Positions 37,374-50,400 of a stretch of 64,000 bases of DNA are shown here, piece after piece. The notes beneath the pieces are model-generated. The model saw nothing but the letters and a program-made list of their open reading frames with translations. It searched no databases and was not told the DNA's origin. Location of the stretch: NCBI GenBank assembly GCA_003254925.1, contig QANZ01034567.1, positions 1-64,000 of the forward strand, given 5' to 3'. This stretch comes from Chamaecrista fasciculata (lineage: Eukaryota; Streptophyta; Magnoliopsida; Fabales; Fabaceae). The first letter of the stretch is position 1. Every line of letters starts with the position of its first letter. The translations under genes were made by a program, and so were the position numbers.

Positions 37374-37382
37374 TTATAAAAA
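37374..37382 (+). promoter_or_regulatory. TATA box of the alpha-tubulin gene
   Basis: TTATAAAAA lies about 130 bp before the ATG in a locally GC-richer, pyrimidine-rich promoter. Transcription would start near 37405, giving a leader of about 105 nt. Position and sequence fit; no direct evidence for the start site. Confidence 0.55.
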
Positions 37383-37512
37383 GAGCGAGAGAAACACGGA
37401 CACACCCTCATCTGAGATAAGCGTCTTGATAAACGCCCTTTCTCTGAAACTATCGCCTCTCGCCTTTTTTGAATTTCGTTTCTCCTTTCCGTTTCGATCT
37501 TCATCCTCGAAA

Positions 37513-39690
<2,178 letters not shown>

Positions 39691-39950
39691 TTTTGATATA
39701 CAATCTCTCAGCTTTTCTTTCTGTTATTTGCTTTCTGGGATGATGCTGATTTGCTCTTTCACGGTCTTTTCTCCTTAGTTGTTGCCATAGGGCCTTGTAT
39801 TTTCCTTCCATTAATTGGACCCAGCTCGCATTAAACATATGATATGATTGTGGTTTTTTACTAATGTGGGAGCTTTTATAATGCCCAGTTTTTTATGAGA
39901 TGAAATTGATGGTTTCGTCTAGAAGAAAAAAGTGCTGAAATTGTCGAAAG

Positions 39951-40281
39951 CTATGAAGCATTGAAGCATGGACACTGATATGGATACGGACACGGACACA
40001 GCGACAGACTAAACTCTCAAAATTATGTGACACGACACGGCATATATTTATATATATAAATAATTAAATATTCATAATTTTTAATGAAAAATTTAGATTT
40101 TACAATTTTTATTCATAATATATGTCATATCTAATATTATTTTCTCTGTCAGTCATGTTAAAGTTACAAAAAAATTGTTTTATATTCTAAAATTTATGAA
40201 TATGTGTCGTATAGGTGTCGGACACTGACACGTGTCTGACACAGCGACATACCTTCAAAATGAAGTGTCCATGCTTCATAG
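39951..40281. mobile_element. hAT-type MITE, GGACAC family (copy 2)
   Basis: The left end CTATGAAGCA-TTGAAGCATGGACAC contains a small internal duplication of GAAGCA; the right end is GTGTCCATGCTTCATAG. The flanking 8-mers GTCGAAAG and TTGGAAAG agree at 6 of 8. It lies about 260 bp after the tubulin stop codon. Non-coding. Confidence 0.75.
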
Positions 40282-40289
40282 TTGGAAAG

Positions 40290-41210
40290 TAATATTGGGA
40301 GCAAATCATATTGGTAGATATTTTACTATGCTATATGCTTATTCCTAAAATTACGACTAATAATACACGTGCTGGTACGTATTTAGAGGAGAGTAGGAGA
40401 CATCGAAAAAGGACTAATCTGTTTGAGCACCAATCGAACATAGATCTAATTTGACCACCGACTTTGGTGGTCTTCAATGCGTTATCCTTCCTTTCCATAG
40501 TGTTGCTTCTCATAGATCAAATATTAAAGTACTACTTCCTAAATCACAAAAATCATAAATAGTTACTACTATTAAATCCCACCTCAATGCTATCCACAAA
40601 CATTATACTAATTTCTTTGTGTTTCCTTTTTATGATCTTTTCTATCAAACATTTCTGTTTTACACTATCGGGTCACACGGGCCATTTTTAAGTCGCAGCT
40701 GTCTTGCGTCTTTCCCAATCGAGCAAGCCTCACCTTGGTTAAACCAAATGTAAATTTTTCTTGTTAAAACAGAATTCAAAATGTTGGGGGCCAAAATGAT
40801 ACACTGCAATATTTGTTAAACTGTATTTATTTTTCTGTTTATCAAAATGAATATGGTAATTAATAGGGGAAACAACAAGCAAGAGCCAGCTCATTTTGGT
40901 TGTGACACTTGGTACTAAAAGGCACTACCAAAAACTAGTAACTCTTTACCTTCCTCGGAAGAGCAACACCCATCAAAACGCTAGAGCATTTCCCTGCTAT
41001 GTATGTCCTTCCCCAACCAAAGTGGCAACTTCACCTACTACCTTCAAACCAATGGCAACAGTTACCAAATCCCCAGCTAGGCCGAACATTTCTGTCCAAT
41101 CAACAACATCCTTTTGAGTTTTGAGTTTTGACAACCCCACCTACCTTGTGGTCCATTATTTCCTGGTTTTTCTAGTTGCTGCAACTTTTGGTTTTCATTC
41201 ACCATATTAA
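40290..41210. other. intergenic DNA, no gene recognised
   Basis: Open frames of up to 73 codons are present without any recognisable domain. A GC-richer block at about 40680-40740 and 40900-41110 has no identifiable feature. Confidence 0.4.
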
Positions 41211-42775
41211 GGGCCGTTTGGATGGAATCCAATCTCATTCAAGTGGATGAGATGAGATGATGATGAGATTAGATCAGATGAAAATGATGGATTGGTGTTT
41301 GGATGATTTGAGAGAAAATGATGTTAAATAGGGTGTGAAATTATATAAAAGGATATGTAATGATTGTGGTTGGTTGAAATAGGTTTATAGATTTTTTTAA
41401 ATTTGTATAGGGGTAGAAATGGTAGGAAATAATGAGATGAGATGAAGATAATGAGATGAGATGATAGGTGTTTGGGTGCAGTTTGATTGGAATGATATTG
41501 AGATGAGATGATCTTGGAAAGCGTGATGATGAGATATTTTTGGATGATGGGTTTTTGCAATGTTATTAAAACCGGACCGGTCATTGAACCGGCTGAAGCA
41601 ACGGTTCAAGGTTCACTGGTTCAACCGGGGTCAGACCGCTTATAAATAAATAAATAATATATTAATAAATAATAGATCAACAAAATAATAAATTACTAAT
41701 TATAATTAAAAAAAATCTAAATATAAAAGTCTAGATCTCAATTTTGTAATTCATCCTATTCACCCTATTAAAAAAAATTAAAAACACAATATCTGCCATT
41801 TTTATTTGCTTACCCTATTCACAATAAATAATAATAAAATGATTCATCTTATTCATCCTATTATTTAGGCTTATTTTGCTTACCATATCCCCACTAAATC
41901 AATAATAAAGTGATTAATCTCATTTACCCTATTAATTAGGAATTTTAAAATTTTTCTTTCCCTATTCACAATAAATTAATAATAAAGTCCCTATTAATTA
42001 GGCCCCATTTTCTAATTTTTCCTTCCCTATTCGGTATTCACAATAAACCTAAACCCTAACATGCTAAAAGAAACAAACACGGCTAACGGAAAGAAAGAGC
42101 AACACAAAGAGGAAGCGACCGATGAGCACGAAGAATGACAGACAACAACTAAAACATTGTGTACCCTTTAAGACTTCATCTACAGTGGTCTTCTTTCTTT
42201 ACCGGTGTTCTTCATCTTCTACCTTTTTCATTTACAGTTGCGTTCTTCTTCTACTTGGCATCATCCTCTACTTGGCATCATCCGTTCAGATCTGATCTTG
42301 TTTGAAAATATATTATTCGTCCATATCTCTTGTATTTCATCAAAACCTTGTCTTCTTTATCATTTTTCTGATTTCTTCTTCATCTATATCTCTTTCTCTA
42401 CCCAGATCTGAGTGGTTCTTCCCCAAAAAAATTTCCCCAGATGTGAACCGGTTTTTTTTAAGACCCGGGCGGTTCTTGCCGGTTTTACCGGTTGTTGACC
42501 GGTTTGAGCGGTCTTTGACCGGTTCTCACGCTAAATCGGACCGGACTAGATGCCGGTTCACGGTTGAACCGGCCGGTCCGGTTTTAATAACCATGGGTTT
42601 TTGTTCCATCTCATTAGATGAAATGATGGACCAAAATAAAAATAACAATAAAATTATTTTAAGAATACAATTTGGTCCATAAATTTGTATTGACCAAATA
42701 ATTGGGTTTATTCATGAAATTCAATGACCAAAAAGTAACAAACAATAGTTCGGGGACCAGAATGCAAATAACATG
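41211..42775. mobile_element. Tourist-like (PIF/Harbinger) element, split by a Mutator-type MITE
   Basis: It starts GGGCCGTTTGGATGG and matches the reverse complement of the element at 61816-62989: GATGAGATGAGATG blocks, GGGGTAGAAATGGTA, TTTGGTCCATAAATTTGTAT and GAATGCAAATAACATG occur in the same order. The match continues on both sides of the MITE at 41558-42594 and fades near 42775. The other terminus was not found and may lie in the assembly gap. Non-coding. Confidence 0.65.
41558..42594. mobile_element. Mutator-type MITE with ACCGGACCGG ends
   Basis: Terminal inverted repeats GTTATTAAAACCGGACCGG and CCGGTCCGGTTTTAATAAC enclose 1037 bp. A perfect 9-bp duplication GGGTTTTTG (41549-41557 and 42595-42603) identifies a Mutator-type insertion. 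The ends are rich in CCGGTTCAACCGG-like motifs and the middle is AT-rich. No transposase is encoded. It interrupts the Tourist-like element. Confidence 0.85.
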
Positions 42776-43704
42776 GAAATAGTTTTAACTAATCTCATAG
42801 TTTGATAAACAAAACAGAACGAGAAATAGTTTTAACTCTTAAATTTTTTCAAAAAATTTCTTCAGATATATTTTAAAAAAAAGAGGGATTGAATTGACAT
42901 TCAGAAGACTCAAAACTATAACAAATATTTTGATGACCAAAATGAACTTATCTCATAGTTTGAAGACTGACTGCCAACAAATGTGAATATAAAACTTTCC
43001 CATTTTTTTCACTTTTCTTTTTTAAATATATTATAACGGGTTAAGAAGAAGATTGTATCTTAACCAAAAATATTTTGAATTCAATTATATATTTTAATAA
43101 AACAAATAAAAGAACATTGGGACAAAAAAAAAACAACACTACACAATTTTTTATTCTATTTTTTTAAAAATATGTAATAACGAGACTAGAAAAAGATTGT
43201 ACCTTTAAAAAAATTGGATTCAATTATACATTTTACTCAAATATATAGAAGAACATTGGGACAAAAAAATAAAACATTACAATTTTCTAGCTACCCATGA
43301 TTCGAATAAAAAAAAATAATGGACACGTGGAAACTTGTGTCTTTTTCCAACAAAAAATTATTTTCTATTATCCAGAGTGTATAATCATCGAATAATTTTG
43401 GACACGAATATAGAACAAAAAATAGTCTGAGGACGAAAATGAAACTTATTGCATAGTTTGAGAAAAAAAGCTAAACAAAAAATAATTTTAAGAGCCAAGG
43501 AAACTGAGCTCATAGTTTGAAGACTAAAATACCTATAAAAATGAAAATAGTTAATTTTTTTCTTTTTTTTTTAAAAAAAACTACATCAAAGAGAATGGAA
43601 GAAGATTATAACTTAAAAAATATTTTAGGGATTAAATTGTATATTTTACTCAAAAGAAATAGAGGAATATTGCAACTAAAAAAATAATAATATTGTAAAA
43701 TTTT
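42776..43704. repeat. degenerate tandem repeats running into the assembly gap
   Basis: Blocks containing GAAGAAGATTGTA...TTCAATTATA-ATTTTA...AGAACATTGGGACAAAAAA recur at about 43045, 43180 and 43595 (unit about 130-150 bp). CTCATAGTTTGA-GAC motifs occur near 42798, 42953, 43453 and 43510. Divergence is high. No gene is present. Confidence 0.6.
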
Positions 43705-44680
43705 NNNNNNNNNNNNNNNNNNNNNNNNNNNNNNNNNNNNNNNNNNNNNNNNNNNNNNNNNNNNNNNNNNNNNNNNNNNNNNNNNNNNNNNNNNNNNNNN
43801 NNNNNNNNNNNNNNNNNNNNNNNNNNNNNNNNNNNNNNNNNNNNNNNNNNNNNNNNNNNNNNNNNNNNNNNNNNNNNNNNNNNNNNNNNNNNNNNNNNNN
43901 NNNNNNNNNNNNNNNNNNNNNNNNNNNNNNNNNNNNNNNNNNNNNNNNNNNNNNNNNNNNNNNNNNNNNNNNNNNNNNNNNNNNNNNNNNNNNNNNNNNN
44001 NNNNNNNNNNNNNNNNNNNNNNNNNNNNNNNNNNNNNNNNNNNNNNNNNNNNNNNNNNNNNNNNNNNNNNNNNNNNNNNNNNNNNNNNNNNNNNNNNNNN
44101 NNNNNNNNNNNNNNNNNNNNNNNNNNNNNNNNNNNNNNNNNNNNNNNNNNNNNNNNNNNNNNNNNNNNNNNNNNNNNNNNNNNNNNNNNNNNNNNNNNNN
44201 NNNNNNNNNNNNNNNNNNNNNNNNNNNNNNNNNNNNNNNNNNNNNNNNNNNNNNNNNNNNNNNNNNNNNNNNNNNNNNNNNNNNNNNNNNNNNNNNNNNN
44301 NNNNNNNNNNNNNNNNNNNNNNNNNNNNNNNNNNNNNNNNNNNNNNNNNNNNNNNNNNNNNNNNNNNNNNNNNNNNNNNNNNNNNNNNNNNNNNNNNNNN
44401 NNNNNNNNNNNNNNNNNNNNNNNNNNNNNNNNNNNNNNNNNNNNNNNNNNNNNNNNNNNNNNNNNNNNNNNNNNNNNNNNNNNNNNNNNNNNNNNNNNNN
44501 NNNNNNNNNNNNNNNNNNNNNNNNNNNNNNNNNNNNNNNNNNNNNNNNNNNNNNNNNNNNNNNNNNNNNNNNNNNNNNNNNNNNNNNNNNNNNNNNNNNN
44601 NNNNNNNNNNNNNNNNNNNNNNNNNNNNNNNNNNNNNNNNNNNNNNNNNNNNNNNNNNNNNNNNNNNNNNNNNNNNNNNN
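43705..44680. other. assembly gap (976 N)
   Basis: The run of N begins inside a degenerate tandem repeat. Any open frame across it is meaningless. Confidence 1.
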
Positions 44681-45180
44681 CCAAGCTTATATTTTACTTC
44701 TTCTTAATGAAATTTAGTTTATTCACAAAAAGAATATCAGTTTATTATATAAATTATATTATTATATAAATATATATATACACGTTATGTATGTATAATT
44801 GTATATATATAAAAGAAACTATATCATGTTATTTTTGTCATTTTTCAAAAGTAAAAATCTAAAATTTTTTAAAAAATTAAAAAATATATTATAATAGTTC
44901 TTATTTCTTAGAAAAAGCAATCTAAAAGTTTTAGTTTATTATTTGTGAGTAAGACATACATAAAGAAATATAATAAATATGAATAATATCTTAGATAATA
45001 TAATAAAATACTAATGTACTATATCAATATCTAATTTTAAACACGATTCGTTGTTTTTTATTATTTAATATTTTAATTATTATCTTTCCAATTTCATTAT
45101 TTCTTTAAATTTCTTTTATATGCTTTATATTTTTTTTGTCCAAATTATACATTTTATGCTATAATGTTGATAATATATAG
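44681..45180. other. AT-rich intergenic DNA
   Basis: Very AT-rich sequence with TATATA runs. No gene or recognisable repeat end was seen. Confidence 0.4.
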
Positions 45181-45189
45181 AGAAAAAAT

Positions 45190-45406
45190 GGACCAAAATT
45201 CTATTTTGGTCCCTAATGTTTACCCAAAGTTATATGTTGGTCCTTAATAATTTTTTGTCCTATTTTGGTCCTTAATATTTTTTAAAAGTTTCATAATTGG
45301 TCCCTAACTATTGAATATAATTATATTTTTCTCATCTCAAACCCGAACGTTAGGGACCAAAACAAAACTTTAGATAAGTATTAGGGACTAAAATAAGATT
45401 TTGGCC
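45190..45406. mobile_element. short foldback MITE, GGCCAAAA terminus
   Basis: The left end reads GGACCAAAATTCTATTTTGG; the reverse complement of the right end reads GGCCAAAATCTTATTTTAG. The flanking 9-mers AGAAAAAAT and AAAAAATAT agree at 7 of 9, but they are low-complexity and weak. 217 bp, non-coding. Confidence 0.5.
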
Positions 45407-45599
45407 AAAAAATATTTTGGCCCCTAACCTAAAATTCTGGCTCCGCCCCTGCTCAGAAACACCAGCAACTGCATCGTTTCAAACCCAAATCATGTTTACT
45501 ATGATTTTTAATTTGGGCCTTGGTTGGTAATTCATAAATAACTTACAAGGATAATTTGGGTTTCAATCTTTATTTTCTATAAAGTCTCACAAAAATAAA

Positions 45600-46590
45600 G
45601 ATTGTCTATATCAGTATAAAGGTTTAGTCATTTTATATTATGTCCCACTCAGATCTCCAGTCTCCACCTTCGTGCGTCGCCGGGTGGCATTTAGGTATGT
45701 ATTTTTGTGTCTTCTTGCCTCTTTCTCCATTAGGGGGGTTTATTTCTTTCATTAGGAAAGTTTTTTTCTTCTATAAGAAAGTTCTTCCCCCTTTTATCAG
45801 GAAAAAGGTTTATCTTTTCTCTTGTGTTGTTATATATCTTACATCTACAAGTGAAGTTCAACGTTGAAGAAGGAAACGTTTAAGAAGATTGATAAGGGGT
45901 GTGTAATGTTGCCTCTTGGTTGATCTTCTAAGTTTTCTTTATTTTTATAGATCTGATTGTATAGGAGATCTTGATATGATTTTCTTTCTTAGGTGTGTTA
46001 CTTAGGATCTTCTTTTCATCTCCTGTACTGTTGTACTATGTTATGTGAAGCGAAAGGCTATATTTCAATTGTTAGATCTAGGGGTGAACAAACTTGGCCC
46101 GACCCGGTCACTTTTTTCAAAATCGGGTCGGGCCGGGTCTCGGGTTTTGGTGCTCTAGACCCGGCCCGACCCGGCATACTTATTTGTTTTTTTAAAAAAA
46201 ATACATATATTTCTTATAAGTAATTAATTTTTTATCATACAAAATAAATAATATATATGTATTATTATTTTTTTTATTAATCAATAAAAAATACATGTAA
46301 TATAATTTTAATCTTAATTAAATTGATGTTTAATTAAGTATTTACTAATATAAACAAGTTTAAAATATATAATATACATATAAATAATTAAAATATTTTT
46401 TTTAAAAAAGTAAATGGCTTGGGTGGCCCGGTGACCCGGGCTCAAACCGGGCCGGGTCTCTGATCCACAAAAACCCAGCCTGGCCTGTGTGTACCCCCTG
46501 TTAGATCTATGCTTTATTTAGTCTCTTTGATGATGTATGACCTTGTGCCATTTTTATGAATGAAATATATATTTCTAACCAAAAAATTTT
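45600..46590 (+). mobile_element. possible LINE 3' tail, split by a Mutator-type MITE
   Basis: The stretch just before 46590 (CATTTTTATGAATGAAATATATATTTCTAACCAAAAAA) resembles the 3' end of plant L1-type elements: an AATAAA-like region, then ACC and an A-run. The GC-richer sequence from about 45640 carries a 75-codon frame without a domain I recognise. No reverse transcriptase is visible and the left boundary is a guess. Confidence 0.3.
46080..46499. mobile_element. MITE with AGGGGTG ends and CCCGACCCGG motifs
   Basis: The left end is AGGGGTGAAC; the reverse complement of the right end is AGGGGGTACAC. A perfect 9-bp duplication GTTAGATCT lies at 46071-46079 and 46500-46508, favouring a Mutator-type insertion; a hAT reading with an 8-bp duplication is the alternative. 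The ends are rich in GGCCCGACCCGG-like motifs, the middle is AT-rich, and nothing is encoded. Confidence 0.75.
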
Positions 46591-46599
46591 TTATCTTAA

Positions 46600-47423
46600 C
46601 AATAATATATTCATTAACACTATTTTTTTTTTGTTGCTCGTAAATTTTATCCATGAAAGTAATTTATTTGTGTATTTAAATGTTGTATGTATAATATCAT
46701 CAAACAAAATGATGTGACAATAATTTGAAAAAAGGGGATAAATGTAAATACTCCCTTCCAACTGTCCTATAGTTGTAAATACTTCCTTGAATTATTGATT
46801 TTAACAATTAGCCCCCTTGAATTATTGATTTTTATCTTTATTTTAAATTAAATTGATTGGGATGATTACAAATTTTATATATTTTCTTAATTGAACTATT
46901 ATTAAATAAAAATATGAATGCATTTTTTTTGGTAAATAAATATGAATGTATTTTAATAGACTTTTCAGTAAGTTTCTTTTATAAATATATCACAAGTTAT
47001 TTGAAAATAATTGTAAAAAACAGAAATAATCTCTCTAAAATTATACTAAGACAATCACCTATGAAAAGAAAAAGAGAATTAAGTGGCAACTAATTAACGA
47101 AATTAGAAAAAAAAATTAAAATTGATATTAATTACAAAATTATAATAGTTCAAGGGGATGAATTGTTAAAATTTATCTGTATTTTTTTTTGTGGAAATGG
47201 GCCTAAAAGGCCGAAGACAAAATTATCATATTATCTTTTGAGGTGAAATGGAACTTTTTATTTTTTTCCATGCTCAAATTGATCTAAATACCCAATTAAA
47301 GGTTTCAGAAGATTCCACACTCCAATGCAATTTCATATAATCTCGCGGGTCCTTCTGTAATGAGCCTTGAGTTTACTACTCTAATCGCAAAAAGAGAGAG
47401 AGAGAAAGAGGGTAACTAGGAAA
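46600..47423. other. upstream region of COX6a with a decayed inverted repeat
   Basis: TTTTAACAATTAGCCCCCTTGAATTATTGATTT (about 46798-46830) and its imperfect reverse complement near 47140-47175 (TAATAGTTCAAGGGGATGAATTGTTAAAA) suggest a decayed MITE. The last 100 bases hold a GA run at 47390-47410 and are probably 5' UTR. No clear TATA box. Confidence 0.45.
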
Positions 47424-50400
47424 ATGGCGATGGCCGTGGTGCGATCTCGTCTTCTTCGGAGCGTTGTACGCGGAAGACCTACCAGCTCAGCCCCTCCCCG
47501 CCGAAACTTCGCTTCATCTGGTCATCACAATGATGAATGTGAGCCCCCTATTCTCTCTCTAGATCTCACTCCTTTAACTAACGCATATTCCTATGTCACG
47601 ATTTTACGGTCCAGACCCTATTCACTTCATTTTCTCTTCTTTTTTGGCCGCGCGATTTCAGTTTTAAGGACAATTGTTTCCAAATCATGGCAATTGGAGT
47701 ATCTTAGGGTTTTATTAGCTGTCGTGTTCGAATGGTTTTCGTGGAAGTTTGACCATTATTTTAGTAACTTCTGGATTCCCTTGGATACCTCAAGTTGGGA
47801 AAGATGTATAGATCTATGAAAATGATGTAGTATGCTCTGATTGAGGGTCTGATAATTGTCTTGTATTAGTAATTTTTTCTCCTAACTATAAGGTCTCACT
47901 GCCACGTCGAATTTTTAATATGAATTATCTGCTATCTGTTTAGTCTAGTCGTGGAAATATTATTTTCATCAATCAAATCCTCACTCAAGATTCAAGAAGC
48001 ATTTTGTTGTTAATTTAGTCCTTGAAAGACTTCTCTACCATTGATTTTGTTATAATTAAGATGGGATCAGGATTAAAATAGTACCTTTCGAAATATTGGG
48101 ATTAGATTGATGGAAATAATCCGGACTAATTGATGTCAACAGTATTTTTCAAGAATCAATATGTTAGCTTGTTCTTTCTAATTGACGTAGGTGTCATTAT
48201 AGTTCTCACTTCCCAGGCGTGTCTGAACTAGCGTACATTTTATTTTTAGGCTAACAACCAAATAACCTACTTGAATTTGACTTTTTGACAAGTAACCCCA
48301 TTTGATTTCTTTATGGGAAACCGGGCCACCTGAACTTTCATTATTTGGCCAATAGCTCTTTTGATTCGGTAAGAAGTGAAAGAACTCAATGTGTGGTTCT
48401 AGATGAATTTTTCTCAATTCTGATTTTAGGAAACTGGATTTTCGGTTAGGACTAGTTGAATTTGTAATATTTGATGTACTAGTTGCAAGTTTGGCCATTA
48501 TTTACATTTCTCTGGAAATCCCTTTGATTTTAAATCCCCTTATAAAGTGAATTTTTCAAGTTGCACTCTATGAGCTAGAGTTAGGCTCAAATGTTTTTTA
48601 GATAGTTTGTTCTATATGAATACTTTATTTGTATGGTGAGTTTTATGCTTTAAGCTGAATTTTATGGATTTTTCCTAGTTAATGTCCTGCTTTTGTTGTT
48701 ATTCCTTTGTTCATTTTAGCTAATAGTTATAGTTATTTCTCTATTTAATCAGATGAGACAGCCAAGTGGGAGAAGATTACGTATCTAGGCATTGCTACAT
48801 GCACTGTTTTGGCCATTTACAATCTATCAAAGGGTCACCCTCACCATGAAGAGCCTCCTGTAAGCTCTCCTCTCTACACATCTGCAAGTAATTATTTTTG
48901 TTACTTAGACGTGCATTAATGATGTGTGCTTGTGTCTGTATGGTTCATGTAACAATTTATTTATGATAATGTAAGCACTCACCATTGAGCCAATTTGTGC
49001 GAGCACAGTTTGTATGACACCTCATCTATCTTAAATGCAGCCAATCACCATATTGAACCAAATTCTGAATAACTTGCGAGTTTTACATAACCTAATTGTA
49101 CAATACATTTTTCTGAGTAGCAAACTTCTTTATTAACATTTTTCTTCATACATTTTCTACAGGAATACCCATATCTGCACATCCGGAATAAGGAATTTCC
49201 TTGGGGTATGTGCTTTGATCTTTGTATTGCCTTTCTAGAAACTAGGGAGTTCCACAATTTCACTTTCATTAAGTGTAGATTCCATTATTTGACTTAATCG
49301 CCTTTAGTTTTAAATTGTTAATATTTTGCTATTTTATTTTTTTACATCTGGTTCCAAGAGTAATTTCGTACTCAGTACGTGTGAACAACCCTCTTAGTCT
49401 TAAGTAGATCAATCTATTGTAGGAAGCTTTTGGGTTTTGTAAATTCATCATTGAGATCTGAGATATCATAACAATACAATAATACATTTGATGGGAGGGA
49501 ATGGAATCTCAATAAGTGAAAGGTGTTTGTGGTTAATGTCTTTCATTAAAAGGGCCTGACTAGGTCGAAAATGATTCGAAACTTATATGACAATCTTCTC
49601 AAGATTTTCTATATTATTTTAACTCTAGGTATAAGGTTTCTATACTACCTGTTGTGTCTTTGGCCTTAGATGTGGGACAATTGATTTTGGATTCTTTTTC
49701 AGTACTCTTTTTAAGCCTTTGGTGCTGTGGCAGTTATAGTTGTGCTTGTATAGTTTATTGTAGCATGTTTTTTATTCTTCCATTCGGTAATTGACCTTTA
49801 CTTTAATTATGGAATTGATGGGAATTGGTGCTGTGTAGTAAATATTAATAAAGATTGAATTACACTTGTCAATAGGAGGATATTAAGCCTTTTGTTCAGG
49901 ATCAGTTTAACCAAGGATTATTTATCAATCAAATGGTGTATTAAACAATTTTTTGGTAATAAGAATTAGAAGTATGCGAGCAGTTTGGGTTTGTTTGGCC
50001 TGGTACTCAAATGTGTTTTAAACCAAGTACCAAATATTAATTTTGAATCTAAAGTTGGCTTTACTGTACATAGAAGAATGCTTTCACATGCTTAGTATTT
50101 TAAGCTGTTTACAGTTTTGTCTTGCTTAATTTATCTGATTAGCTTTATGCATCTGAATATAAATCTTAAGTGAGGTTTTATTAAAAATGGGAGTGCTTGC
50201 TGGTTTTTGGTAGTTTGACTCATCTTCAACAGACTTTAGGATTAGAATTTTGAATTTGTTTAGTTTTCTACATGTTTCTCTTGTGCAACTGCTGCTTTGG
50301 TAGAGGAAAAAAATTAAAAAAATGTGCATATGTAGAATCACATGCTAGAAACAGTTGAAAGTTTTATAATTTGTGGTGAAGTAATTGTAGCGTTCTACAA

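Noticed and set aside
43650-44684. 344-codon frame across the N run
   Set aside because: It is an artefact of unsequenced bases.
45640-45867. 75-codon gene upstream of the AGGGGTG MITE
   Set aside because: No recognisable domain, and the surrounding sequence looks like a transposon tail.
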